From contig JAEBUN010000002.1 of the NCBI GenBank assembly GCA_023014365.1, forward strand, positions 1,922,001-1,986,000: a stretch of 64,000 nucleotides of DNA, read 5' to 3'. Position 1 is the first letter of the stretch, and each line of letters starts with the position of its first letter. Under the pieces are notes generated by a model. That model saw only the letters and a list, made by a program, of their open reading frames with translations, had not been told where the DNA came from and searched no databases. This document shows, piece by piece, positions 24,801 to 36,017 of this stretch. This DNA comes from Lepiota brunneoincarnata (lineage: Eukaryota > Basidiomycota > Agaricomycetes > Agaricales > Agaricaceae). The position numbers and the translations under genes are program-made.

Positions 24801-25272
24801 GCCTTCGGTATCGTCGTCCAAAACGAAGGATGCCGATGCACCCGTGGTAGAGGAAGCCACCAAGATTCAGGAGGATATCGACGCCACCTTCCAGGAGACT
24901 GTCAACCGCGCCATCACCAAAATCGATACCAAGGAGGCCATCGAGAAACCGACCATGGATGATCAGAACAAGACCTTTCGTACCCGTCTCGTCGCTCTAT
25001 GGATGTTGTCGAATGCAACGCTAGCCATCGCCATTGAGAACATCAATGGTCTGCCAAGCAAGAATGTCGAACAGGATCAAGAGAGATTGACACGAAAGCA
25101 GAATGCATACTTCGGTGTCATTTTGTATTCTACCTTTGGTTTGGCCGCTGTGCGATTCGCCGGGGTGAGTATGACTTATGAACAGGTAATTGCAATATGC
25201 TAATAAACAATCTTTTAGTGTCTGTGGTACTTCTTCAAGCGAAATCTGTTCAGATTCTGCCGTCGGAATTAG
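21897..25272 (+). CDS. Chitin synthase, division 1 (class III-like)
   Basis: Intron-rich gene coding for a GT2 membrane enzyme that polymerises UDP-GlcNAc into cell-wall chitin. The N-terminal 100 residues are disordered and Pro/Asp-rich ([14 protein letters not shown]). The conserved chitin synthase region then has [94 protein letters not shown], the acceptor region [30 protein letters not shown] and the QRRRW signature ([14 protein letters not shown]). About seven hydrophobic membrane segments follow. The product ends [15 protein letters not shown]. The [13 protein letters not shown] start and the YQDGVMKK block fit class III enzymes better than classes I and II. No truncation seen. Confidence 0.95.
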
Positions 25273-25558
25273 ACTTGATGTATGATGGTGCCTTTCGCCT
25301 TTCTTGACGTACCTCCCTTCTGTTACTGCGAAAGACAATCTTTTCACCTAATCGTCATCCCTCGTCCTGACATGAGACTGTTTTACTCGTAATGGCTTGG
25401 CGCTCCACGTAATTCCTTATTGCAAAACCACTGTCTGCGGCAGCGGTTGGACATTCCGATATGAAAATTATTTACGTTCAATATAGTCTATTGGTGTCAT
25501 CTGGGGGCTGACTCGGAATCAATTATTAACGTAGATGGACGAGATATATCTGTTGTAC

Positions 25559-26539
25559 CTAGGACCAGTACCTGATTAACAGTAGTTGGTTAGGAATACA
25601 TTCCTGGGGGAGCGGTTCGACCATCATCTGCAAGATCCCCGAAACTATGACCTGACTGTCGGACCCAACAAGTAGATAATGGGCATGCCGCCCAGGAAAG
25701 AAGTGCCGTAGCTCAGCCACATCCGAGTCCACCTGGCTCCGGCTCGCTTCTCCTTCGCCTCCTGCTGCGGCCTCATCGCCCCCTTGCGTTGAAATCGCCT
25801 CTTCTGGATCAAGGAGACTTTGGCGGCACATTGGGCATGTTGATTTCTAAGACGAGGAAGGAGGGGGGTTCAGAACGATGCGAGACTCAGCTGCTGTTTC
25901 TGTTTCGGAGAGGATGAATGACCAAGCCACTCACACCGCTTTTGACCCACTTCGTTATGCTGTTCAGAAGAGAATGGGGTACAGCATTAGCAAGGGTTTT
26001 GCTGGAGGAGATCAGGGGTGATTGTGACGAAAAGCAAATGGTGAGGGTAGGAACCAATAGGAAAGCATACTCAACTCGCGCCGACAGAACAAATGTCCAC
26101 ACTGCCATGGCTGGCTCAACCTCACCACTCCGAGTTCGCCGGAGTACATCGCGGGCGACTCCATTGCGCTGGCCGTCTCTTCCTCTGCGAGGATGGCAAC
26201 AAAAGGTTGCATGCAAACGCTGCAGGCTGATTCTGGGATATGTATGCAGAAAGAAGCTGTTTGAACCTAGCTTGTTGGTGGAAAAGGCGAACGTGCTATA
26301 ACGTACCTCCGTGACCGAGCCCCTCGAGCTCCTTCTCTCCGATGTTGAATAAATGGTCAAGGATGGCATTAACATCAACCCCACTTGCCCTAAGTGTGTT
26401 TTTAGTGTGAACCTCAGCCCGAGAACAACTGTACTTACCCAGTTGAGGACATCCCTGTGAAAACACTCTCAAGATATTCGGTGATAGTGGTTTGGAGTGC
26501 CAAGGCCTGGTGTACTCCATCATCGTTGGACAGACTCAT
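25559..26539 (-). CDS. RING finger protein with interrupted RING (probable E3 ligase)
   Basis: Five exons, start MSLSNDDGVHQALALQ at 26539. An N-terminal helical part contains ASGVDVNAILDHLFNIGE. The zinc ligands come as CSVCMQPF, then about 27 residues later WQCGHLFCRR, then after an intron a helical linker (NAVPHSLLNSITKWVKSG), and after another intron KSTCPMCRQSLL. This matches a C3HC4-type RING. The C-terminus has a Gly/Glu-rich stretch and HFFPGRHAHYLLVGSDSQV, similar to the tail of conserved basidiomycete RING proteins of unknown role. Ubiquitin ligase activity is inferred from the domain only. It shares the GHxFCRRD block and an intron position with the RING gene at 44877-45935. Confidence 0.85.
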
Positions 26540-26787
26540 GCTGAAGCGTGGATGAGCAGTCGGGTCGGCAATTACGCGTCATATATAGACGTGGGAAATT
26601 AGGCCACCATTGGATCTAGAACTGTACATAAATCTTACAACACCAGATACACAGCACGAAAGACAGAACGAACAGAGGATAGGCCCGTATGGAAATATGG
26701 AAAAAAAAAAAAAGAGGGGAAAGCACAGCGGATCCAGCCGAGGAAGATTATACGAGAGGAAAGCCTTTTGGTACAACATGCAAATGT

Positions 26788-27306
26788 TTAGAATGGGTTC
26801 TCTTCGTCTACTTCCATGTGTTGTTCCTTTGGGGCAGATGCGTCCTCAGGGGCCGGTTCGCCATCACTTTCACTGTTGGATTCTACATTCTCCTCGTGTC
26901 CAAAGAGTTGCACCGGTTTAGCACCCCTAAAATATCAGGACCTGTTTCAGGACTACCGGTTGATGTATCTGAGTCCTAAACAACCTACTTGGCGAATTGC
27001 TTCTTCTTAGCTGCGTTCAACTTTGCTGAAACGGGTGTCATGAGACTGTCCGTAGGCGACACAAAGGCGGGATTGCTGCCTAAGAGTCAGCGACTTGTCT
27101 CTTTCAGAGAACGGCCAAGCGACTACTCACTGTTCCTTGGCAAATTTCTTCGCAAGGAGGGCCTTTGCGCCAAGGCCAGGTGCTTGGTTGGAAACGTTCC
27201 CAAGGGGTGCTTGTGGCACAACGACTTGAGCAGCCTGTGAAGGATTATGGAGAGGCTGGATGGGACTTGCAAAGGGAGAATCATTGGGTGTGGTCGTAGT
27301 CGACAT
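26788..27306 (-). CDS. SPO12-like mitotic exit regulator
   Basis: Small three-exon gene (about 135 residues). The start is MSTTTTPNDSPFASPIQ at 27306. After the first intron the reading NPAFVSPTDSLMTPVSAKLN, then AAKKKQFAK, matches the short conserved Spo12 box (PTD-x-L-x-SP/TP-x-x-AKL followed by basic residues). The acidic last exon reads VQLFGHEENVESNSESDGE to the end, EENPF. Spo12 acts in the FEAR pathway that helps release Cdc14 in anaphase. The TP and SP sites in the box are candidate Cdk sites by analogy. A simpler model stops in frame at 26985 (a TAG that falls inside the second intron), but the downstream acidic frame and consensus splice sites favour the longer protein. Confidence 0.82.
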
Positions 27307-28157
27307 TGTTATTGAGCGAGGTGAGTGGCAGTTAAAGGTTGAGGAAGCCTTGCTTGCTTGGCGCGTGTAATTGCCGTTCTTGACCGCGTCTCAAACCGAA
27401 CCTGGTCATGTGATCCTGTTCAGTCACGTGCACTGTAAAGACCGGATGGCGGATGTATCGTAGCTACTTAAGAGTTCAACGTTCAACGACGAAAACAATG
27501 GGGGAGTCTTAGATTCGTTCAAGATGCTGGGATCACAGATTCTGTACTGTCTGCCGTGAGCACCGGCCACTCTGGGCACATGACTTGTCATTCATTGTAT
27601 TGAGATCTCGGGTTTCGGTGCCCTTGGTATTATCGTTTTTGTCCTGAACAAAACTGCATTTCTCGACCGCACGAAGGAATTTTATAGCACAAGAACAGCC
27701 TGAGCGGGATATCCACATGGCCTTTGCTGATGAGCGACCGGTCCGAATTTCCTCTTGTTATTTGTGAAGACGACGGCAAGCGAGGAGGTCAGTAGACTTC
27801 GGAACAGAGATCAAGGGGTCAGCAGGTCAGATTTAGGCTTGAGCGAAGGACAAGCTTGCGATGCCTCGTGCGATCCAGCGCTTGGATATGGCTGAACAAC
27901 GATTCGCTCGACGCGGGTGTGTCAGATCCCCATCCTGAGCCATGTGTACCTCTTCCCTTGGGCCGGCTGTTTATCACTTCCCCCCGCACACACCCCAATT
28001 GGAGAAAACCAGGAGCTGGGGTCCCTGCTCCCTTAATACACACACCCAACGTTGGCCCAACTTAAAACAGCCCAACAGTCCCTGACCCTCAACATCCCTT
28101 TTTCGCGGGCCAGTTTTCATCTCATTCACTCTTTTTCTCCGTCCCCTCCAGATAATC
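27307..28157. promoter_or_regulatory. Divergent intergenic region between SPO12-like and RHEB genes
   Basis: About 850 bp separating two divergent starts, so it must hold both promoters. The 200 bp before RHEB are C-rich on the plus strand, as often seen just upstream of fungal starts. CACGTG-related motifs occur near 27425-27432. No coding frame was supported. Confidence 0.4.
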
Positions 28158-29003
28158 ATGCCTACTTCTAATTTCCTAAGAAAAAAGAGAATCGTTGTAC
28201 TCGGCTCCCGCTCAGTCGGTGCGTCGTGGGGCCCACCTCTACGTCATAAACACACACCCCTGACCGTCTCCACCTAGGCAAATCCGCCCTCATCCTTCAA
28301 TACCTTGAAAACCAATTCGTTGAAAACTATTACCCTACCATCGAGGGTTCCTTCTATCGCAATGTCTCGTGTAATGGCACTGAATACGTTTGCGAGATCA
28401 TCGATACCGCGGGTCATGTATGCGGCCTCCACAAACCCCTACTGTACCCTGCCTGCTTGGCACTGATGCACGCATACATCTTACCTCAGGACGAATTCTC
28501 GCTTGTCAACGCCAGCCACACGATAGGAACCCACGGCTATATTCTCGTCTACTCAGTGGCGTCCCGCAATTCTTTGGAAATGGTCAAGATCTTATACGAC
28601 AGGATTCTTGATTTTTGCGGTGTCCAGCAAGTCCCTTGTGTAATCGTCGGATCCAAGTCAGACCTGCAACAATAGTATGTCTCTTCCCTTGACAACTGTG
28701 GCTTTACTATGTTATTAAACCGTCTAACAACCATGCCTTGCCAGCCGCCAGGTAGATCCGGGCGAGGGTCAGGCCTTTGCAAAGTCAAATAGCGCAGCAT
28801 GGACAGAGACAAGCGCAAAGAAAAACCTCAACGTTGGTGAGCGGTTCCCCCTCCAAACCCTCCTCACCGAGCCTGATTTCATTCGAGCCAAAGTATTCGA
28901 GCTCTGTCTTGTCGAGATTGAAAAGTCCTCGTCCCAAAACTCCAGTTTCGGTCCTCCGCCACCACCGCCGACTAAGAATAAAGGCGGTTGTGTCATCATG
29001 TAG
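28158..29003 (+). CDS. RHB1: Ras-family GTPase RHEB (RHB1)
   Basis: About 185 residues from five exons. P-loop in VVLGSRSVGKSALILQYLE; effector region YYPTIEGSFYRNV; G3 in IIDTAGHDEFS; then HGYILVYSVASRNSLE; G4-like VGSKSDLQQ; G5 TETSAKKN; and a C-terminal CaaX box, CVIM, after a proline run (GPPPPPPTKNKGG). RSVGKS is typical of Rheb rather than Ras. Rheb-GTP activates TORC1 at vacuolar or endosomal membranes, and the CaaX box implies prenylation. Two departures are visible: His where the G3 Gln normally stands (the codon ends exactly at an exon edge), and Ser in place of Asn in NKxD. The last intron is placed so that NLNV joins VFELCLVEIEK, as in other family members. Confidence 0.92.
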
Positions 29004-29375
29004 TCTTTCCGTAGACTCTGGATCTCCGTTATCTCCGCGCTCGGCTCACTTTTTTCTCGATTTCTCCCTGTTGTATCACCACTTCCTTTCCTTCTCGCTC
29101 TCACAGGCAATAATTCGGGTCGCTTGCACTCCGCCCACTAACAGCGGACTTGACTGTTACATTAACCCACGACATCTCGTATGTTCTTTCCGTTTGTACC
29201 TTTGCGACGTCCATATGTCGGCCACCATTGTATTCATAGACCGTGACCGGCGCCCTCTTGGTCAGCTATTCGTATTTTCTTGATATCCCATGTGTACATC
29301 ACATAGACGTAGGAACCGTGTTATAGTTACAAATACATAATTGCAATCTGTTGACTTCAATTTCCGAGAACTCTC
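29004..29375. other. Convergent intergenic, RHEB and beta-mannosidase 3' ends
   Basis: About 370 bp between two stop codons facing each other. Only 3' UTR sequence is expected, and no gene was seen. Confidence 0.45.
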
Positions 29376-32300
29376 CTAGGCAGTGCCGTCACCCAAGAAC
29401 CTAGTCTTGATTTCCCTTCCACCAAGTCCGACAGCACGGATTGTTTGGGGATCACCAGGCACTAGGTCAATAGCTTGATCAGACCATTTCACATCGTCTC
29501 CATCAACATCCAGGACGATCCCTTTGATAGGCTTCAGAGTCTCAAGTGTAACCGACTCGCCATCTGCCCCGACAGCAACCTTCAGGCCAAGTTCTGCCAC
29601 CGATGGGAACTTGATAAACTTGAACGGCTCAGGCCTAATTCCGAGTACCGACATCAAATCAGCATTCCAGACGTACGAAATGGGGGAAGAGTCAAGTTCA
29701 TTCATACCAATTCGAGTACCTTCCCAGCACTTCGCCGTTGTCTCCGAGGAGTCGTGCGGAGAGTATAATGGCCCTCGGAATGTCGCTCTTCTTCGTACGT
29801 ACTGCAAGTCCAGGTGCCTCGCCTTGATAGAGTTCCGTGCTAGAGTTAGGGGCCAACGTGACTTGCTTGGACCAACTTTCTTCCCAGTCTGAATGAAGAT
29901 CAAATGCGGTAAGCTCGAGTTTAGCTTTTTTTTCTTCGAGAGTACTGTTCGTGCCCCAGATTTCAAGCACTGTTTCAATTTTGAAGAAAGTGGCGGTTCT
30001 TTCGTTGTCAAAAGTTTGGTTTTCTTTTCGGGTCATGCCAACTGTGTATGGCCTTAGTTCGCGAGCAACCGTGAAGTAAGCTGGTTTTGGCCTCAAGAAG
30101 TAGTCCACAATGGCCCAGGATGTCACCGGCCAGCAATCATTGATCTGAGCCACTCTCTCTAAGTAAAAAAAACAAAGAGAGTTCAGAAGTTTGTGAGAAA
30201 GACGTACCTGCCATACCAGGGCGCCTGCCGTATATTCACGACCAGGCCCGCGCCAGTTGCGTCTCCAGAGACGATACGCAGACGCCAACGTTTCTGCTTG
30301 CATAACTTGTGTGTAGTAGACGTAACTGTATTTGAGACGGGATGAGCATGCGAAGTTTTGAATTGTGCGAAAGGAGACTGACCTCTCGATATCAAATGCA
30401 TGCTTGAAGTTTTCCATGAGGTAGAGCTGTTGTGATTATGAGCCAGTTGCAGTTTGCACAGAATTCGAGGAACCTCACTTCCAGCCTGCGCTCGAAGCCA
30501 TCGGCCTTGTTGTGGTTATTGCACACCCTGGGAGTAATCAGGCGAGGAATACTTCACTTATGTATGTCGTTAAAGCCTCACCGAGATTGAGGGAAGCGTT
30601 CGGACTTGTCGCTTCCGAGCCAATAATCTACCGTACGGATATTAGGGTAGCCTTGCCTGGAAAGAAAAATGTCAGTCCAGACGGCTTGAAAAACTTAACG
30701 TGCGTACATTCCGAACTCAGACACGAAACGTCCCGCCAAAATGTCCCAGTTGTGCCACGGCTCTTGTGACCCATGCCACACATTCCCTACCATACGGTTG
30801 GTGCTTATTCTTGGGATACTAAATCGACACTTACATTGGTGGATATCTCCCAGGGTCCCATCTGTTGTAGGTTTCCCGTACCCACTATAGGGGGAGGCGC
30901 GGTGGTAAAAGATGTCGGAATGTGCTTGAACGATTTCTGGAAGGACGCGTTCGTAGATATAGCGGGCTGGGAAGTTAGTCTTCCGGAAATCTCCCGTTTC
31001 ATCAGAGTAGTCTAGTTCGAGCCCGAGAGATTCTGCGAGCTGGTAGTCTGAAAATCTGCATTGAGTATATGTACATAGAGAATTCAACCAGAACGGTGAC
31101 CTTCGTTATTGCCAGCTGTCAGTCGGCGGGATGTATCAAAACCACATGCTTGCTAGAGCAAAGGACTGGGCTAACCAAAAATCACAACAGAAGGGTGGCT
31201 ACGCAATCTCTTGACATTCTGGATAGCCTCCTCTCGTACCGAGTCGACAAGTGAGTCGTATGCAGGGTACTGTCCGCAGCCGAACATGAAGTCCTGCCAG
31301 ACAAGGACTAGCGATAGGGACGTCAACTACCGGTGGCCCACCACAAACCCATGTTAAATCTCACTTCCAAGCTCTGAGAGGACGGTCAGCCGCCAGGGGC
31401 AGCGAAATAAAGGGGTGCGCTGACCGTCACAAATGTCATAGAATGCATCGTGTTCGTAGATACCCCCACCCCAAACGCGGATCATATTTTGATTACCATG
31501 GACAAGAAGCTGAAGCCAATCCCTATACCTCTGAGGTGTGACGCTGCCCGAGCATCAGTCAACAGGTATATGTCAGACCTCGTTAACTCACGTCGTGAGG
31601 AACGAGTCTGCTGGTATCCAGTTAGAACCTTCGGGCATATAATAAGCCTCGAGAAAGCCCCCTATTTTTGAGCATGGTCTCACCTCCGCAAAATATCCTG
31701 ATATTGTTGATTTCGAACAGGAACGTTAGCCCATCCTGATCCATCAGCTTATCCTGAACAACTCGTGCACGGCGGAATGCGATTCTATGGGTCTTCAGGT
31801 CAAGAAGCTGACCATCCTTGAATTCAGGTCAACACTAAGTCATTTGAGAGAAATGCTAGTCACAAACCTGATCTGTCAGCTCGACGAATGTTGTGTAAAG
31901 TGGTTGTTCGCCATACCCGACAGGGTACCACAACTTTACTTCCCCAGGTTTAAAATCAAATGAAACTTTCGCATGGCCGGTGTCAGTTGGTATAGCAGAA
32001 GATGACGCTGCAATGGCGCCGTCCGGTCCCTTGAGGGTAAACGTAGCGTACCCGGCTTTCTTTTCGGCGAAGGTGATCTCGGCGGTGAGTTTCGCGTCCA
32101 ATCTTTCGGAGACCTGAATCCTTAGATCGAGTTCCACGACCCGATTATCATAGACTTGAAATGTGACCGGTTTCCAAGGACCAACAGTCATAAGAATCGG
32201 GCCTATTTGGCCAATCAGTCCAGTGCGCGCAAGGATGATTTAGTTATGGCTTGCCCCAATCCCATCCGTAGCTTGAGTTGCAGCAGAAGTCATCAGCTCG

Positions 32301-33136
32301 AGTTACCCCCGAAAATGGAATTCAACAGTACTTGTATTGAGCCTTGCGAACGTGCAGGCGGCTTGAGTCACCATTCCAAAGATTGAATTTCGTATGCTGC
32401 TTTTCGATGTCGCGTCCCTTTTTTTGGTTCAGTTTTGATATTATTCGATCTCTCGGGAGGTGATAGTACCTTCAGGAAAGCGCTCTCAAAGTGGATAGAC
32501 AGTTCGTTCGACCCAACCTTCAAGTCTTCTTTGACGGGAATGCGGTGTCCAATGAACTGATTCTGAGACCTGGGAGTCGTTCTCAAGGGAGCCCGGAGGA
32601 CAAGAGGGGCTCTACTAGACATACCTGAGAATCTCCCTACCGTTCTGTTTTTAGCGGCCATCTATCAAGCAAAGAAACCAAGAACACAAAGGCACCACGA
32701 ACCAAATTAACCGTCGCAAATGTGTCCAGTCCGTCGAATACAAGATCAGCCTTTGAGAACGCGAGATCAGCTTGCCCAACGTCAAAAGCCGTCCTGAACA
32801 CCCATTCCGCCTCCCCAATCCCTGAACCGTTATAAGTCTCTCGGATGGTTCAGAGTGAAGTAGTGGGCGTACTGACACTGGACATCCCATTCATGCAGCC
32901 CAATGAACTACGAAGCCCGAACTCGACCATCAGTGCCTCTAGCGGTCGGGTGAAACAAGAGAAAAACCACCAACTGGATCAGGGATCCTTCCCAGCTTCA
33001 ATAACTCGACATGGATGGTGGTTGGGAAGTTCGATACCTCTAACCACTCTCCCTCCTTTGTTCCTTCCCCGCCCCCAACTTGGGTGAACGACCACTTCTC
33101 TAGCGATCGTGCGGCCGCCGCTTCCCTGGATGCCAT
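29376..33136 (-). CDS. Beta-mannosidase, glycoside hydrolase family 2 (mndB type)
   Basis: Large intron-rich gene of about 850 residues. It hydrolyses terminal beta-mannose from manno-oligosaccharides. Start MASREAAAARSLEKWSFTQV at 33136; no signal peptide, so probably intracellular (B type). Seen in order: EWLEVSNFPTTIHVELLKLG, HFESAFLK, the Ig-like domain with WKPVTFQVYDNRVVELDLRI and LWYPVGYGEQPLYTTFVEL, then VKRLRSHPSVVIF joined to AGNNE. The Glu of NNE is the expected acid/base residue. Next come YIYERVLPEIVQAHSDIFYH and GRFVSEFGM, whose Glu is the expected nucleophile. The C-terminal beta domain ends KTRFLGDGTA. Both catalytic residues are intact, and several introns sit in the middle third. 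Confidence 0.9.
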
Positions 33137-33524
33137 GAGACGAGAAACGGTCAGTGCGACCGACTGAGGCAAGACGAAAGAGTGGAAGAAGATTCTTCGC
33201 AGGTGGATAAGCTGGGAGAGTCCCAATCGTCATTCTCCACTGAAATAGTAAATGAGGGATCAACCGGACATTCGACCGCGAGGTTTTTCCGAGACTTTTC
33301 CTTATAGTAATATCACTGGCAGCACTTGACATTCAAATGCGAGGATCACAGGTATAAGTGTCGCAATTCCAAAATCTGTCTACTACAAATCAGATCTCCG
33401 ACTTATATACTAGACGACTGATTATGTAAGAGAAACATAAGAAAATGAACATAAAGAATGTGAGTCATGTGAGAGGAACGAGAGACTAGGTCATGAGAAC
33501 GCTACACGCAAGGATTAAGAAAAA
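33137..33524. other. Spacer between beta-mannosidase and the first MFS gene
   Basis: About 390 bp: upstream region of the beta-mannosidase gene and 3' end of the MFS gene on the same strand. No further gene seen. Confidence 0.4.
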
Positions 33525-35416
33525 TCAAATATGATACCTCCATCCCCCTCTGATCCCAATCAACTGCTCACCACCCTCTCGCTCCTTCTCGTCCATTTCC
33601 CTGTTCAGCCGCACAAGCGCCCTTCTGAAAATGAAGAGCATCGCGATACATCCTGACCCCGTAGCAATGCAGATCGCAAAGGATCTGTTGTATGTTGGCC
33701 CCCAGGACTGGGGCCACGCATAGGAACCCACAATGCTGGCACACTGTGAGGTGGCGTTGATGAAAGCGAGAGCCACGGCGCGCTTAGTCGGGGGTTCGGA
33801 CACAGATGAAGAAGCCCATGCGAAGAAACAGATAATCCCCGCGCTCGATATGGCCATGAGATTTCTATAAATGTGTCACTGAGGTCATGCGGCCTAGAGG
33901 AAGGTCGAGGAGAAACTCACAACGAAATATAACGAAGGAAAATATTCATCGTTGACATCGCCATGGCGAACCCCCCAATTCCGACGCATAGGGGAACAAC
34001 GGTATGCATACAGCGTTCGCCTACTTTGTCTGAACGTCTGCACACCCAGAGCGAGAAAGCAGTAGCAGCCATCCAAGGGGGTATGCAGAGTAGGAGGGTG
34101 GTTGCTGTGCTGTAACCCATGGTCGCGGAGAGTGTCGGGAAGTATAGGCCAAAGGATAGGGATAAGTTCATGAGCGTCATTGTACCGGAAAGCCACCAAA
34201 CTTTCCAGTCTCGGAGTGCAAGAACGAGACCCGCTACAGCACCATTTCTGTACCCAGACATTTCGGACCCAGCGGTGAGTTTAGAGTTAAACATCCCAGT
34301 CGCGTCCTCGGCTATCCTCTGCCTTGCTAGTGCAAGCTCAGCGGGGGTCAACCAATCAGCGTTAGACTCAGGGAAGTCCGGGAGAATGAATAGTGAGAGA
34401 ATGGCAACCAGCACCGTCAAAAAACCCTGAATAAAGAAGAGCCAACGCCATGACGCGTAACCAAGAACACCATCCATTGAGTCAAGAATACCAGAGGCTA
34501 TGAGGGACCCAAACGCATTGCTGATAAGACCACCGCAAGAGAGAACTGCCGTCCGCTGTGACAGCTCATTACGTTTGTACCATTTTGTAACGAGGAAGAG
34601 GGCACCAGGGAAGAATGCTGCTTCTACGAAGCCTAGCAGAAACCATGTGACAAGGCAATCGAAATAGCTTTCCAGATTTAAGACAGAACACTAGTCCGAC
34701 GATTAATGAGGCATACCTGTTTGCAAAACCTGGGGATGATTCGGTCAACGGAGAAATGACACTACGGCGGGGTATGAACGAACCAGTACAGAACAATATG
34801 GTGCCCCAAATGGCCACACAGCATGGTAGGTATAGAGAAGGCTTGCCAATGTAGTTGAGGAACATGTTTCTAGGGGCAGTGATTGGGATAGAGTCGGGCG
34901 TAACCGACAAATTGGAACTACTTACGAAGGAACCTGCATGAGAACGTAGCCAACGTAGAGAATGGAAAGGATGGACGCGAACTGCGAGCCCTCCAAACCG
35001 AGATCACTTTCAAAACCGCGCAGTCCTCGCAGCCCTAAATATATCCAACGCTCTAAGCGGCTTGTAAGATATACACTAAGAGAGCGGCTCACGCGGCGCT
35101 ATTCCGGTCGATATCTAGCAACGTCGTTGGGTAGTATCTAAATGCCATATTTCAACAGGCTCAGAGACTCACAATTGAGAATGTGTATGAGGAGGAGGAT
35201 GGTCATTCGGAGGTCGAGCTTCCTAAGGAGATTCTTCTCGAGCACCTCCCTAGTCTCCGTGCATGACTGGGGGCTGTACTCGGCGTCATCATACTGGGAG
35301 AACACGAGGTCGTCGAGCTCAATCTCAGGCGAGTCGGCGCAAGTTGGAGGATCAGCGAAATAATCCTGTGGGGAGAGTAGGGGCTTCCCCTCCTCGCTGG
35401 GGCGTGTCCTAGGCAT
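33525..35416 (-). CDS. MFS transporter 1 of the array, ACS/DAL5 family
   Basis: Start MPRTRPSEEGKPLLSPQDYF at 35416, end GGWRYHI at 33525. The acidic N-tail leads to VLEKNLLRKLDLRMTILLLI joined to YIDRNSAA, then NMFLNYIGKPSLYLPCCVAI, LLGFVEAAFFPGALFL, KWYKRNELSQRTAVL, GYASWRWLFFIQGFLTVLVA, ILPDFPESNADWLTPAELAL, WKVWWLSGTMTL, YFPTLSATMGYSTATTLLL, VCRRSDKVGERCMH and SWGPTYNRSFAICIATG. About 12 membrane segments are expected. This block order is that of the anion:cation symporter family (allantoate, nicotinate, pantothenate and related permeases). Substrate cannot be told. It is the most diverged of the four tandem copies. Confidence 0.88.
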
Positions 35417-36017
35417 GGTGAAAAGACAAGGATGACAGCAGGGAAGGGCTGGTAGGGGAGTGTGGGACTAGTAAGGGTTGCCCGTTGTTGGCGTATGCAC
35501 TAGACATGGCAGAGAAGTGAACAGGAGGAACTAGCGGGCAAGTGCGGGGGGTGAACGAGCGCCTGGCACTGGATGGGATAAGGACCGAGTTAAGCTTCGG
35601 AGTTGGCGCCAGGTTATTCGCGTCTTCATAGTGCAGGGGAAATCACCCTCTCCAAACGATTCTCCAGTGCCAGCCAACAAGTTGACCCTCTGGAGTACTG
35701 CTATCTTCCCTGAGGTGAGGACCCGTCCGCCGCCGATATCAAGGACCCCGTCACTTCGGCCCTGCCACTTGCTTCGATGCGGCGGGCTGCAGCAGAAACC
35801 CTCCAACACGAAAGACATGGTAAGTAGTTGTCCTGCCCCCCAGACGACCCGGGCGTCTCCCCCTATGTGGTCACGAGCGTAGAGTACATGCAAATACGTC
35901 GTGGTATTGTCTATTAGGTCCCTTACGAGTGTCACAACACTATCGTGACTTGTGGAAGTCCAACTGTCGAGTAAAGCAACACAAGGCGTGATGTGGAAAA
36001 AAATTACGAAGGGAGAT
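35417..36017. other. Spacer between MFS copies 1 and 2
   Basis: About 600 bp on the upstream side of MFS copy 1. It contains an open minus-strand stretch with a short resemblance to acyl-CoA synthetase (see separate entry). Otherwise nothing recognised. Confidence 0.4.
35600..35800 (-). pseudogene. Possible relic of an acetoacetyl-CoA synthetase-like gene
   Basis: In the minus frame a run reads KWQGRSDGVLDIGGGR, then TSGKIAVLQRV. Adenylate-forming synthetases of the acetoacetyl-CoA type carry LGRSDGVLNP-x-GVRFGSAEIY at the corresponding place. The match is short (seven identical residues in GRSDGVL), with no continuing similarity that I can extend, so it is either a small degenerate fragment or coincidence. 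Confidence 0.2.
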
